Below are positions 42,417 to 51,904 of a DNA stretch of 64,000 nt, piece by piece. The stretch is taken from contig NZ_CABUHK010000015.1 of the NCBI RefSeq assembly GCF_902491285.1, positions 1 through 64,000 on the forward strand, written 5' to 3'. Below the pieces are notes generated by a model that was not told the origin of the DNA, did not search any database, and saw nothing but the letters and a program-made list of their open reading frames with translations. Position 1 is the first letter of the stretch; the number at the start of each line of letters is the position of its first letter. A program made the position numbers and the translations under genes. The DNA is from an uncultured Bacteroides sp. Its GTDB lineage: Bacteria; Bacteroidota; Bacteroidia; Bacteroidales; Bacteroidaceae.

Positions 42417-42776
42417 ATGAAAACTCTATGTATCATTTTAGGAAGCATTTCCCTGGCACTCGGTATTCTCGGCATCTTTCTGCCGTTATTGCCCACCACC
42501 CCCTTTCTGCTACTCACAGCCGCCCTTTACTTCAAGGGCTCGCCCCGATTATACAACTGGTTACTGAGTCACCGGCATTTCGGTCCCTATATCCGCAACT
42601 TCCGCGAAAATAAAGCCATTCCGCTACGAGCCAAGATTATCTCACTTGTACTGATGTGGGGAACAATGCTGTATTGCATCTTCTTCCTGATTCCTCTGCT
42701 ATGGGTAAAGATTCTCCTGGGACTGATAGCCGCAGGTGTCACTTATCATATTCTTTCTTTCAAGACATTGAGATAG
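42417..42776 (+). CDS. DUF454 (YbaN-like) inner-membrane protein
   Basis: 119 aa, three or four membrane helices. The family signature is at the N-terminus: LGSISLALGILGIFLPLLPT followed by TPFLLL, and the loop HRHFGPYIRNFRENKAIPLR. Function unknown. Its last 31 bases overlap the end of the convergent nucleosidase gene. Confidence 0.9.
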   Translation: MKTLCIILGSISLALGILGIFLPLLPTTPFLLLTAALYFKGSPRLYNWLLSHRHFGPYIRNFRENKAIPLRAKIISLVLMWGTMLYCIFFLIPLLWVKILLGLIAAGVTYHILSFKTLR

Positions 42777-43312
42777 TCGGAAAGCCCCTGACGGGCATCG
42801 GCCAGCTTATCTTCCCAATGTTTCACGGAGTTCTGCCCGATAATATCGGTCACATATTTCACGGAAATAAACGGAATTTCTTTCGAACGGCAGACGAATG
42901 CCTGCGCATAGGCTTCCATATCGACCACGTCTCCGCTGACATGGGTCAACTCCGTCAGAAATCCATCTCCTGTATTACAGATTCCATTCTCCGTCCAGTG
43001 TCCGCAATATCCTTTCGCCTCGAGCAATGCCGTAGAGTCGATTTCACATTCCATTCCCAACCCTGCCAGCTTCTGCATATCACGGTCTACAAACTTCCGG
43101 CAGACGCAGATATCCCCTACCTGATGATTGACAGTTCCGGCACTTCCGATATTTAAAACCAAGTCGGGTTGTACCTGTCGAATAGCTTCTGCCAAATGAA
43201 AAGCGGATTTCACTTTACCGATGCCTGTACGGATGTAATACGGCTCTACATCAGGCCACTTTATTTCCACAAATTCGCCTTGGACGGCGTAAGTTACTAA
43301 TATTTTCAACAT
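42746..43312 (-). CDS. Phosphorylase-superfamily nucleosidase (MTAN-like)
   Basis: 188 aa, shorter than typical MTAN (about 230). Family patterns: VLNIGSAGTVNHQVGD, and VVDMEAYAQAFVC carrying the Met-Glu that contacts ribose, then FISVKYVTD with the catalytic-type Asp. It should cleave the glycosidic bond of a purine nucleoside such as methylthioadenosine or a related compound; the substrate is not certain. The last 31 bases overlap the DUF454 gene. Confidence 0.85.
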   Translation of the reverse strand: MLKILVTYAVQGEFVEIKWPDVEPYYIRTGIGKVKSAFHLAEAIRQVQPDLVLNIGSAGTVNHQVGDICVCRKFVDRDMQKLAGLGMECEIDSTALLEAKGYCGHWTENGICNTGDGFLTELTHVSGDVVDMEAYAQAFVCRSKEIPFISVKYVTDIIGQNSVKHWEDKLADARQGLSDYLNVLKERI

Positions 43313-43338
43313 GAGGTTTCCTTAATTTTATTGAAATG

Positions 43339-43346
43339 CAAAGATA
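43339..43346 (-). promoter_or_regulatory. -7 box of the nucleosidase gene
   Basis: TATCTTTG on the minus strand, 26 bases upstream of the ATG at 43312. Confidence 0.55.
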
Positions 43347-43460
43347 TAGTTTTTCCTGACCATTACTGATTTTATAAAGTAATTATTGCTACAGAACTCC
43401 CCCATTCTCTCGTCCAACCCGCTATTTTACCCTAAAATGCACATTTTATCACGAAAAGTT

Positions 43461-43490
43461 TTTGTAATATCAGAGTTAATCGTATTTTTG
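43461..43490 (+). promoter_or_regulatory. Complete promoter of the coiled-coil/zapA operon
   Basis: -33 TTTG (43461-43464) and -7 TATTTTTG (43483-43490), 18 bases apart, ending 20 bases before the ATG at 43511. Confidence 0.7.
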
Positions 43491-43510
43491 TGTACAATTT
43501 TGGTGTAGTG

Positions 43511-43804
43511 ATGACAGAAGAAGAAAAAAAGTTATTGAAAACCTTTGAAACGCAACTACGGCATTTGATATATATCCACGATGAATTAAAGCGTGAAAAT
43601 GCCGAATTGAAGAAGCTTCTTGATATGGAAAAGCTAAAAAATGAGAAGGTACAGGCTCAATACGATGAATTGGAAGTCAGCTATACGAACCTAAAGACAG
43701 CTACGGCAATCACCCTTAACGGCAGCGACGTAAAAGAGACGAAGTTGCGATTGTCAAAATTAGTGCGTGAAGTCGATAAATGCATCGCTTTGTTGAATGA
43801 ATAA
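43511..43804 (+). CDS. Coiled-coil protein, probable cell-division partner of ZapA
   Basis: 97 aa, almost all coiled coil (LRHLIYIHDELKRENAELKK, then LRLSKLVREVDKCIALLNE). Position directly upstream of zapA (12-base gap) suggests a ZapB-like role, cross-linking ZapA at the FtsZ ring. The inference rests on context and the coiled coil, not on a motif. ATG at 43511 (MTEEEKKLL) is preferred because the promoter precedes it. Confidence 0.8.
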   Translation: MTEEEKKLLKTFETQLRHLIYIHDELKRENAELKKLLDMEKLKNEKVQAQYDELEVSYTNLKTATAITLNGSDVKETKLRLSKLVREVDKCIALLNE

Positions 43805-43816
43805 AGAAGGAGATGT

Positions 43817-44107
43817 ATGAACGATAAGATAAAAATAAACCTGCAAATAGCAGACTCAAACTACCCGTTAACCATCAACCGAGAGGAAGAACAAACGGTA
43901 CGGGAAGCCGCCAAGCAGGTAAATATCAGGCTTAATAAGTACCGGGAAGTATACAAAAATCTGGAACCGGAAAAAATTATTGCCATGGTAGCCTATCAGT
44001 TCTCGTTAGAGAAACTGCAATTGATGCAACGTAACGATACCGCCCCCTATACGGAGAAGGTAAAAGAACTAACTGAATTGCTGGAAGATTATTTCAAGGA
44101 AGAATAA
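43817..44107 (+). CDS. zapA: Cell division protein ZapA
   Basis: 96 aa. N-terminal beta part (KINLQIADSNYPLTINREEE), then the ZapA helix EEQTVREAAKQVNIRLNKYR and a C-terminal helical dimerisation region. ZapA bundles FtsZ filaments at mid-cell. A strong ribosome site (AAGGAG) precedes the ATG. It is followed by a long-stem terminator before rny. Confidence 0.88.
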   Translation: MNDKIKINLQIADSNYPLTINREEEQTVREAAKQVNIRLNKYREVYKNLEPEKIIAMVAYQFSLEKLQLMQRNDTAPYTEKVKELTELLEDYFKEE

Positions 44108-44145
44108 AATTGACCGGCCATTCGCTGATAAGAGAAAAAACAACC

Positions 44146-44201
44146 ACGCACTGCACAATATCCGAGCAAGAACTTGCTTTGATATTTGGCGGTGCGTTTT
44201 T
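44146..44201 (+). terminator. Long-stem terminator between zapA and rny
   Basis: Three stacked stems: ACGCACTGC with GCGGTGCGT, AATATC with GATATT, and AGCAAG with CTTGCT closing a 2-base loop, followed by T-rich sequence. The whole hairpin is about 52 bases. Confidence 0.75.
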
Positions 44202-44226
44202 ATTTATATATTAAATTAAATGTAGA

Positions 44227-45762
44227 ATGATAGCAATAATAACAACAGCAATTGCTTGCTTCATCGTAGGTGGAGTTCTTTCATACATACTATTCCGGTA
44301 TGCATTGAAGTCCAGATACGACAATATCCTGAAAGAAGCAGAGACAGAAGCGGAAGTAATCAAGAAAAACAAGCTACTGGAAGTTAAGGAAAAATTCCTG
44401 AACAAGAAAGCGGACCTTGAAAAAGAAGTAGCATTGCGGAATCAGAAGATTCAGCAAGCGGAAAACAAGCTGAAACAACGCGAAATGGTGCTCGGACAGC
44501 GCCAGGAAGAAATCCAACGCAAGAAAATGGAAGCCGAAGCTGTCAAAGAGAATCTGGAAGCGCAACTGGTGATTGTCGATAAGAAAAAAGAAGAACTTGA
44601 CAGACTGCAACAACAGGAAATAGACAAGTTGGAAGCAATTTCGGGATTGTCTGCCGAAGAAGCGAAAGAACGCCTGGTGGAATCTCTGAAAGAGGAAGCC
44701 AAAACGCAGGCTCAGTCATATATCAACGACATCATGGATGATGCCAAGTTGACTGCCAACAAAGAAGCGAAACGTATCGTAGTTCAATCTATCCAACGGG
44801 TTGCTACGGAAACTGCCATTGAAAACTCTGTTACGGTATTCCATATCGAGTCGGACGAAATAAAAGGACGTATCATCGGACGTGAAGGACGTAATATCCG
44901 TGCATTGGAAGCTGCAACAGGCGTGGAAATCGTTGTAGACGATACTCCTGAGGCTATTGTACTTTCAGCTTTCGACCCGGTTCGCCGTGAAATTGCACGT
45001 CTGGCTTTGCACCAGCTTGTTACTGACGGACGTATCCATCCGGCCCGTATCGAGGAAGTAGTGGCTAAAGTACGCAAACAAGTGGAAGAAGAAATCATCG
45101 AAACCGGTAAACGTACTACGATTGACCTTGGTATCCACGGCTTGCATCCCGAACTGATCCGTATTATCGGTAAGATGAAATATCGTTCTTCTTATGGCCA
45201 GAACCTGTTACAGCATGCCCGTGAGACAGCCAACCTTTGTGCTGTAATGGCATCGGAACTGGGACTGAACCCGAAGAAAGCAAAACGTGCAGGTTTGCTG
45301 CATGATATAGGTAAAGTGCCTGATGAAGAACCGGAATTGCCACACGCATTGCTGGGTATGAAGCTTGCGGAGAAATATAAAGAAAAACCGGATATCTGCA
45401 ATGCCATCGGTGCTCACCATGACGAAACGGAAATGACCAGCTTGCTGGCTCCTATCGTACAGGTATGTGATGCCATCTCAGGCGCTCGTCCGGGAGCACG
45501 CCGCGAAATCGTCGAGGCTTATATCAAGCGTCTGAACGACCTCGAACAATTGGCAATGTCTTATCCGGGTGTGACGAAGACTTATGCAATCCAGGCAGGA
45601 CGCGAACTCCGCGTTATCGTCGGTGCGGATAAGATTGATGATAAACAGACTGAAAACCTGTCAGGCGAAATCGCCAAGAAGATTCAGGATGAAATGACTT
45701 ATCCGGGACAAGTGAAGATTACCGTAATCCGTGAAACACGTGCGGTTAGCTTCGCCAAGTAA
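44227..45762 (+). CDS. rny: Ribonuclease Y
   Basis: 511 aa. N-terminal membrane anchor ([20 protein letters not shown]), a long charged coiled coil (about 25-180), a KH domain ([20 protein letters not shown]) and an HD domain ([38 protein letters not shown]). It is an endonuclease that starts mRNA decay at the membrane. Length and domain order match the family. A strong terminator follows. Confidence 0.97.
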   Translation: MIAIITTAIACFIVGGVLSYILFRYALKSRYDNILKEAETEAEVIKKNKLLEVKEKFLNKKADLEKEVALRNQKIQQAENKLKQREMVLGQRQEEIQRKKMEAEAVKENLEAQLVIVDKKKEELDRLQQQEIDKLEAISGLSAEEAKERLVESLKEEAKTQAQSYINDIMDDAKLTANKEAKRIVVQSIQRVATETAIENSVTVFHIESDEIKGRIIGREGRNIRALEAATGVEIVVDDTPEAIVLSAFDPVRREIARLALHQLVTDGRIHPARIEEVVAKVRKQVEEEIIETGKRTTIDLGIHGLHPELIRIIGKMKYRSSYGQNLLQHARETANLCAVMASELGLNPKKAKRAGLLHDIGKVPDEEPELPHALLGMKLAEKYKEKPDICNAIGAHHDETEMTSLLAPIVQVCDAISGARPGARREIVEAYIKRLNDLEQLAMSYPGVTKTYAIQAGRELRVIVGADKIDDKQTENLSGEIAKKIQDEMTYPGQVKITVIRETRAVSFAK

Positions 45763-45793
45763 GACCAAAGACTCAAAAAGAATTTAAAGATAG

Positions 45794-45819
45794 AAGGGCG
45801 AAGCAATTCGCCCTTTTTT
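45794..45819 (+). terminator. Terminator after rny
   Basis: AAGGGCGAA (45794-45802) pairs with TTCGCCCTT (45807-45815) across GCAA, followed by a run of T to 45819. Confidence 0.9.
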
Positions 45820-45888
45820 AATAAATGAATATTCCTTTTTAATAACAGCAAACACTTTTTCATTTCTTTCATTTTTATTCATCAACTT

Positions 45889-46638
45889 ATGAAAAAATAC
45901 CAATTTGAAGTTTGTGCCAATTCAGTGGAAAGCTGCCTGGCTGCTCAGGCAGGCGGAGCCAACCGGGTAGAACTATGTGCAGGTATTCCTGAAGGTGGAA
46001 CGACCCCATCTTACGGAGAAATATCCATGGCTCGTGAAGTATTGGACATAACCCGTCTGCACGTCATTATCCGTCCCCGGGGTGGCGATTTTCTCTACTC
46101 GCCTATGGAAGTAAAAACGATGTTGAAAGATATAGAGATGGCTAAACACCTCGGAGTTGACGGAGTTGTTTTTGGATGTCTGACCACTAATGGTGAAATC
46201 GACTTCACTGTCATGCAGGAATTAATGAAAGCCTCACAAGGGCTGTCTGTCACTTTCCATCGAGCTTTTGATGTTTGCCGTAATCCCAAAGAAGCATTGG
46301 AGCAGATTATAGAACTTGGCTGTCACCGGATTCTGACTTCCGGTCAGCAGGCAACCGCCGAACAAGGTATTCCCCTACTCAAAGAATTACAGGAGCAAGC
46401 AGCAGGAAGAATCATCTTACTTGCCGGATGTGGTGTGAACGAAAAGAATGTTGCCCGAATCGCTCTGGAAACAGGGATACAGGAATTTCATTTCTCAGCC
46501 CGCGAAAGTATTAAAAGTGAAATGGAATACAAGAATGAATCAGTATCCATGGGCGGCACTGTACATATCGACGAATATGAACGAAATGTAACAACCGCCC
46601 GAAGAGTTATGGATACGATTCAAGCTATATCTTTATAA
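45889..46638 (+). CDS. cutC: CutC family protein
   Basis: 249 aa TIM-barrel protein: FEVCANSVESCLAAQAGGAN, RVELCAGIPEGGTTPSYGEI, VIIRPRGGDFLYS, VFGCLTTNGEID, VTFHRAFDVC, RILTSGQQ. CutC was proposed as a copper-homeostasis protein in E. coli, but this role is disputed and the barrel suggests an enzyme of unknown substrate. The last six bases overlap the end of the convergent oadB. Confidence 0.95.
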   Translation: MKKYQFEVCANSVESCLAAQAGGANRVELCAGIPEGGTTPSYGEISMAREVLDITRLHVIIRPRGGDFLYSPMEVKTMLKDIEMAKHLGVDGVVFGCLTTNGEIDFTVMQELMKASQGLSVTFHRAFDVCRNPKEALEQIIELGCHRILTSGQQATAEQGIPLLKELQEQAAGRIILLAGCGVNEKNVARIALETGIQEFHFSARESIKSEMEYKNESVSMGGTVHIDEYERNVTTARRVMDTIQAISL

Positions 46639-47848
46639 ATAAGGAATAACTGTGATATAGATACCTGTGATAATAGCCGAAGTAATCACGCCCGAGATAT
46701 TGGCACCCAAAGCATCTCCCAAGACGAAAGAGTCCGGATTATCTTTGCTGACAATCTTTTGGGCTACTTTGGCGGTAGTAGGCACACAGCTTACGGCAGC
46801 GATACCAATCACCGGGTTATAATTTCCCCGTTTTATAAAGTACATGATATAACCACCCAAAATTCCACCGATACCGGAAAGCAATAAGGCTACAACCCCC
46901 AGCACCAATAATTTAAGAATTTTCGGGTCGAGCAACAAATGTGCGTCACAAAGTACTCCTAATAACAATCCCAACATAAAGGTTGAGCCGTAAAGTAACG
47001 GCCCGCTAACAAAATCATAAATATGCTTCATACCGGACTCGCGAACGGCAACTCCCAAAAACAAAGAGAAGAATAAAGGAGAAGCAACCGGAAACAGGAA
47101 ACAGAGAACAGCACAAAGAACAGCGGAGAAAGCCAGTTTCACTTTAGCATCATAGTTTTTCGGAGCTTTCTTCGTCACCATCTTGATTGCACGGAAGCGT
47201 TTGGGCACCAAGAGTTTCACCAGGTAGGGATAACCGCCGTATGTTAATCCCAAATAAAGATAAGCCACCACCGTAATAGGGACAAACAGATGTTTCGCCA
47301 AAGCCAGTGAAGTGAACAGAACCATCGGGCCATCGGCACCGCCTACCATAGCGACAGAGGCACTTTCTTTTAAAGTCAAGCCGAGAGCTGCAGCGATAGG
47401 TACTGTCAGGAAAGTTCCCAACTCTGCGCACAATGCCAGAAAGATACTTGCAAATGGTTTCTGAAGCAGGAAACCGACATCCAAAAGTGTACCGATACCC
47501 ATAAAGACAAAACAAGCTATCAGTCCGTTACTGAACGTAAGCGTGTAGACTGGTTGCAGGAAATCTATCTGCATCGTATTCATCAATGCATCAGTATCCG
47601 AAAGCATCGGATCGAGAAAAAGATTACCCAATGTGCCGTCAGGCATAATCAGTGTTCCACAGTTGATAGCTACCATTCCCAATCCCATCGGAATCATAAC
47701 CATAGGTTCGAGCACACCTTTCCACCCCAAATAAATAAGTAACAAACCAAGAATCACCAAAAAAGATTCTGGCAGAAGCAAGCAACCAACCGCTCGCCAT
47801 CATTGTACCAATACCTTGAAATAAGGTCGCAAAATCTATATTTTCCAT
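46633..47848 (-). pseudogene. oadB: OadB-type sodium-pumping decarboxylase beta subunit, apparently frameshifted
   Basis: The normal start MENIDFATLFQGIGTMMASG is read from ATG at 47848, but that frame leaves the family sequence after LLASARIF. The rest (FLVILGLLLIYLGWKGVLEP ... through 46633) is in the next frame, which has no ATG near its start (only TTG at 47781). The change occurs at six A on the plus strand (T6 on the coding strand, 47759-47764): five T would give one continuous protein of about 405 aa. Beyond the junction the protein is intact, with 9-11 membrane helices and GGADGPMVLF. The beta subunit couples oxaloacetate or acyl-CoA decarboxylation to Na+ export. Possible causes: a real mutation, a base-call error, or recoding. 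Confidence 0.85.
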
Positions 47849-47862
47849 AATGAGTGTCTTTT

Positions 47863-48294
47863 TTATTGTTTGTCAGTAACTGACTTCTTTGAGTTTTTCT
47901 TATTAACATGTGCCCGTTCTTCTTCCTTAAGAAAAAACTCACGGGTATCTCGCGGATAATAATAATCCATCAGGGTTTCATCCGAAGCACCCGGACTTAC
48001 GCCATGATAATAGCCGGCATAACCGGTAAAATTACGGTTGATACCACGACTGAAGTCTTCACGGTAATCTCCCATAGCCTCTTCTGCCTCAAGCGGTATC
48101 TGCCTGACGAGTTTTTCCACTTTCTGACGATGCTGACGCCAACGATGCAGACGAAGCAACTCCAATCGATGGGAACTATAAAAGTCGAATGAATCGGCAG
48201 CATAAGCTATCAATTTTATAACTGCCGCAACGAAAAAGCCTATGAGAAAGGTCAACCCCATCATAGCCAACGTAGATAGTAATAAATGAATCAT
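47863..48294 (-). CDS. OadG-like small membrane protein (inferred)
   Basis: 143 aa. One N-terminal membrane helix (LLLSTLAMMGLTFLIGFFVA AVIKLI), then a charged helical region (RLELLRLHRWRQHRQKVEKL) and a Tyr/Gly-rich stretch (NFTGYAGYYHGVSPG). It precedes oadB by 14 bases on the same strand, where the gamma (OadG) subunit is expected. OadG proteins are small single-pass anchors, so the role fits, but the sequence is only weakly similar and longer than usual. ATG at 48294 (MIHLLLSTLAMMG) is chosen. Confidence 0.7.
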   Translation of the reverse strand: MIHLLLSTLAMMGLTFLIGFFVAAVIKLIAYAADSFDFYSSHRLELLRLHRWRQHRQKVEKLVRQIPLEAEEAMGDYREDFSRGINRNFTGYAGYYHGVSPGASDETLMDYYYPRDTREFFLKEEERAHVNKKNSKKSVTDKQ

Positions 48295-48414
48295 AGTAGT
48301 ATAAAAACAGATTATATAATCATTTATGTACAAACATGACATGCCCGGAAATCAGTGTAATCCGGACCTGTTAAACATATTTGCGCAAATTCTCAGGAAT
48401 ACTCAGAAAAAAGG

Positions 48415-48792
48415 CTAAATCAAGATATGTGCCAAGGTATAAATGTAATATCGATTCGAATATTTCAGATAATTAGTGTCGGAAAGAAGCATCTTCCTTT
48501 TGTCTTCGGGCAAACGGAAAGAGCGGGAACTCAATAATTGAACAATGACAGGAATATCATTAAACTTCAATGTCCGTACAGGAGTGATGTTTCGCGGAAG
48601 CGAAAAGGTTGTCAGGATTCCTAAAGAATAGCTTTCCGCAGGAGTTGAAGAGAATGTTGTAGTAGCTGATATATCACTATCCACAGAGATTACGGTTGTC
48701 TCCCGAAATCCCTGAGCATCTTCTTTATGGGTCGCCAGACTACTCCCTATAAGTAAAAATGCAAGTGACAGTATGCACAAAAGATACTTCAT
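48415..48792 (-). CDS. Hypothetical secreted protein
   Basis: 125 aa. Signal peptide MKYLLCILSLAFLLIGSSLA, then a mostly beta/unstructured mature part (TTVISVDSDISATTTFSS, DTNYLKYSNRYYIYTLAHIL). No family was recognised. ATG at 48792 begins the signal peptide; upstream residues are not needed. It lies downstream of the transglutaminase gene on the same strand (gap 123 bases). Confidence 0.65.
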   Translation of the reverse strand: MKYLLCILSLAFLLIGSSLATHKEDAQGFRETTVISVDSDISATTTFSSTPAESYSLGILTTFSLPRNITPVRTLKFNDIPVIVQLLSSRSFRLPEDKRKMLLSDTNYLKYSNRYYIYTLAHILI

Positions 48793-48915
48793 AATAACTC
48801 TCCTGCAAACGTAACAATTAATTCGCATAAAAGTGCGCTCTATACAGAGAATTAACGATTATTGCATACTGTCACACTCTATTATTACCTGCAATTTCTT
48901 CTTTATCTATGCTTT

Positions 48916-51603
48916 CTACAATCCATGAATGGTTTTCATCAATTGTTCCCCCAAGCCGATGGTATATCCCTGAGATACGAAAACCACACGGTTGAATGTA
49001 TCGGCGATAATAAACATAGGAAGCATATTCTGATTGGAGAGATTCATAGATTTAGCGATTTGTTTCTGAACACTATTATCCATATCTATGCCATAAGTAA
49101 TGGTAGACGGTAATCCTTGAAACTCAGCGGCATGAAACTTATTGTATTGTTCTTCAGATGGAAAAAGAAGAACCATTTTCCGCCCCCATTTCTCAAAGTC
49201 ACTGCCCAAGGCAGCTATATCTCTTAGTGCATGATTAGTAGGCTCCTGCCCCACTCCTAACACACCGACAATAAAATAACCTCTCCCACAAGTTTGAAGA
49301 AGACTTTGCGCTGTAGATAAGCTATCGCCCGATATAGGAGTATAAAGCGATTCCGAATTGAAGTTTCCGATTACCTGTACCTGTTCTTCACTTTCTCTCA
49401 TCACTAAATCGACGGTTGTTGTCTTTTCCGGTTCTATGGTAAAAAAAGTGACTTTTGAGAGCACCGCACCACTTGCCATACGCGTTCCGGTGACCAACAT
49501 ATAATAACCTGAATCTAATGAAGTGCCATTTTTCAACAGATTTGTCCAAGTAGTACCCGCACCCATGTCTGCGTCCCCTTCCTCATAATTCAACAACTGA
49601 AATACTCCATCCTTGAATTTGGAAAGAGTAAAATGAGAATAATACTTTGGATCAGGCAACGAACTGATAGGTTTATAAGTCGCACGCAATATCCCAACAG
49701 GAATCTGCGCCTGGCTATTTGCTACAAAATCCACATCGAACGTACGCCCCTCTTTATCTACATATTGCGCTTTTCCCGTCACTTTATCTATCTTGGCAGG
49801 TATGCCTAAAGAACGAGCCATCGCAACAAAGAAAATATCACGCGACTTTTCATCCGCAACACGTGCTCTCCAAACTCCTATCGGAGAAATAGGGATTCGT
49901 TGAGAGTTCAATTCATTATCAATTTTAATCTCTTTCTTACACCATTCCACCAACCGGGAAGGTTCCTCTACAAACGCTTCCGCTTCTTTCTTCGGGAATG
50001 CTTGCAAAAAATAATGGCGATAAGGTGTCAACATCTCATTTTCTACACGAAGGTTGGCAATTTCCGCACCTGCCTGTACTCCCATTTTCTCCAGGTCGGG
50101 AGCTGTCATCAAACATTCTATCAGATTAAGTATGGATACATCCCGCCAATCTTTAGCAGAAAGTTGCCGCAACAATGCCAAAGCATAGTCTTCTCTCTTC
50201 TGTCCGGCAGCCATTTCCAGAAAAACAAGCAATGTGTGATAGTTTCCCCGGGAAGCAACCAACATCTTCGCCATCGTCTCCCTGTCGGTATCACTCAGAT
50301 TGAACCGGGAAAGCGTATCTCTCGCATGTTCCTCAGTCATCATGGTAGAAACATAAGCATTGCGGATAGAATCTTCTAAAGCCAGCCGGCAATCGTTTTC
50401 CTTGCGTTGCTCCGGAGTTACTTCCGGCAAGTTAGCCCCTTCTATCGGAGGCACAATCTCCAAATCAAATGTAGATGCTTCTCCTTCTTTCTTATCCAAT
50501 ACAAGAGTTAACCTGTCTTCTTTACCAAAAGATAATTTAGAAAAACCAAACGCCCCCTTATCGGAAGCCCATACCAGCATATCCCCTCTTCCGGCTGTCA
50601 ACGAAGCGTGACCGTCCGCATCGGTATATTTGGTGGCTACCGTATAGAACTCAGCATAATTATATACTTTAAAATCGACTCTGGCACCGGAGACAGGACG
50701 CCCGTCCGTATCTGTCACCGTCACTACTGCCTTTGCGGTAGGAGCATAATTATCAATTACATTAATCTCAGTATAATTCGGAGTCTCAAGCATAATCTCT
50801 TCCGGCCCGTTATAACGCCCGAACACCTTCGTATGCATCAACATCCCCCGACTTGCAGGCGCATTGAACCATCCTAGATTCAAAACAGGTTCCGGTTCAC
50901 AAGCTCCAAGGAAATACCACTTACCATCAGCCCAAGCCTCTACCCATGCATGATTATCATCAGTATGCGCCCAACGGGGAGTGTAAACCTGACGTGCAGG
51001 AATCCCTACTGAACGTAGCGCAGCAACCGTGAAAGTAGATTCTTCCCCGCAACGCCCATAGGCTGTTTGCACCGAAGCCAGCGGTGAACTGGTACGGGCA
51101 TCACTCGGGCGATACACCACTTTCTCATGGCACCAATGGTTCACCTCCAAAATCGCATCTTTCATCGAAAGACCTTTTACCCGCTCCTTCAACTCTCCGT
51201 AAAAGACCTTGCGGGATTCATCCAGATTCTCGTTATTCACACGGACAGGCAGCACAAAATGCCGGAATAACTCATCAGTAACAGTCTTTCCCCAAGGCAT
51301 CTCATGGCGAGCCTGCTCAGAAAGACGAATATTTGCCAAATAATATTTTCCGTGATAATCCGTTATATCCCCAATCGGCATATACGCATACAGAAACATC
51401 AAGGCTTCACGTTCCGAAAGAGTCAAAGTGCTATCCGAAAAGATAGAGAACAGCTCCCCATCAGGGAGAGCTTTCTGTTTCTGTTCAAAATCCTGAAGTA
51501 CCTGATTACGATAACCTTCTTCTTTCAGAAAGTGAGATCCACTGCAAGAAAATAATATAACAGAGAAAAATGGGACAAGCAGAAGATGGACAAGTGTTTT
51601 CAT
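48916..51603 (-). CDS. Large transglutaminase-like lipoprotein
   Basis: 895 aa. Lipoprotein signal with FSC, Cys20 lipidated. A transglutaminase-like core (about 120-245) with Cys185 (GRCGEES) and His218 (DDNHAWVEAW); the usual third-residue Asp is replaced in YFLGACEPEP, where a Glu may serve. Then an Ig/carboxypeptidase-regulatory-like domain (VTDTDGRPVSGARVDFKV), a long helical middle (about 400-560) and a C-terminal region (about 770-895) reminiscent of a thioredoxin fold without CxxC. It may cleave or cross-link peptides at the surface; target unknown. Confidence 0.88.
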   Translation of the reverse strand: MKTLVHLLLVPFFSVILFSCSGSHFLKEEGYRNQVLQDFEQKQKALPDGELFSIFSDSTLTLSEREALMFLYAYMPIGDITDYHGKYYLANIRLSEQARHEMPWGKTVTDELFRHFVLPVRVNNENLDESRKVFYGELKERVKGLSMKDAILEVNHWCHEKVVYRPSDARTSSPLASVQTAYGRCGEESTFTVAALRSVGIPARQVYTPRWAHTDDNHAWVEAWADGKWYFLGACEPEPVLNLGWFNAPASRGMLMHTKVFGRYNGPEEIMLETPNYTEINVIDNYAPTAKAVVTVTDTDGRPVSGARVDFKVYNYAEFYTVATKYTDADGHASLTAGRGDMLVWASDKGAFGFSKLSFGKEDRLTLVLDKKEGEASTFDLEIVPPIEGANLPEVTPEQRKENDCRLALEDSIRNAYVSTMMTEEHARDTLSRFNLSDTDRETMAKMLVASRGNYHTLLVFLEMAAGQKREDYALALLRQLSAKDWRDVSILNLIECLMTAPDLEKMGVQAGAEIANLRVENEMLTPYRHYFLQAFPKKEAEAFVEEPSRLVEWCKKEIKIDNELNSQRIPISPIGVWRARVADEKSRDIFFVAMARSLGIPAKIDKVTGKAQYVDKEGRTFDVDFVANSQAQIPVGILRATYKPISSLPDPKYYSHFTLSKFKDGVFQLLNYEEGDADMGAGTTWTNLLKNGTSLDSGYYMLVTGTRMASGAVLSKVTFFTIEPEKTTTVDLVMRESEEQVQVIGNFNSESLYTPISGDSLSTAQSLLQTCGRGYFIVGVLGVGQEPTNHALRDIAALGSDFEKWGRKMVLLFPSEEQYNKFHAAEFQGLPSTITYGIDMDNSVQKQIAKSMNLSNQNMLPMFIIADTFNRVVFVSQGYTIGLGEQLMKTIHGL

Positions 51604-51666
51604 ATTTATGTGTTAATTAAATAAACGAATCGTAAAATAAAGATGTATACTAAAAGTACACATCTA

Positions 51667-51674
51667 CAAAATTA
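51667..51674 (-). promoter_or_regulatory. -7 box of the transglutaminase gene
   Basis: TAATTTTG on the minus strand, 63 bases upstream of the ATG at 51603. The hairpin at 51642-51664 lies in the resulting leader. Confidence 0.45.
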
Positions 51675-51823
51675 CAAGTTTTTTTTAGAAAAACAGCACA
51701 AGTAACTGTAAATGTATGTAATAGGTTTGTAATAACTGCCATGCCCAAACACCTCATAAAAAGAAAATTCAAAATAAAAAGAAGATTTTTATGTTTTACA
51801 GCATATAAACCAAAAACATTTTG

Positions 51824-51831
51824 TATCTTTG
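51824..51831 (+). promoter_or_regulatory. -7 box of the 45-aa small gene
   Basis: TATCTTTG, ending 73 bases before the ATG at 51905. Confidence 0.55.
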
Positions 51832-51904
51832 CAGTGTTAATAAAGAAAACAAGATGTAAAACCGCTCTTCAAAACGTGGAGGGCAAAAAAAGAGGAAACA
51901 AATT

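Larger units (their letters stand above)
51604..51904. other. 301-base intergenic region with divergent promoters and a hairpin
   Basis: It holds the transglutaminase promoter on the minus side, a hairpin at 51642-51664 (GATGT-TACT with AGTA-ACATC) and the promoter of the 45-aa gene. Otherwise it is AT-rich with no reading frame seen. Confidence 0.6.

Noticed and set aside
44108..44226. Possible 6S RNA next to zapA, as in gamma-proteobacteria
   Set aside because: The gap is too short for 6S RNA and folds into one long terminator hairpin.
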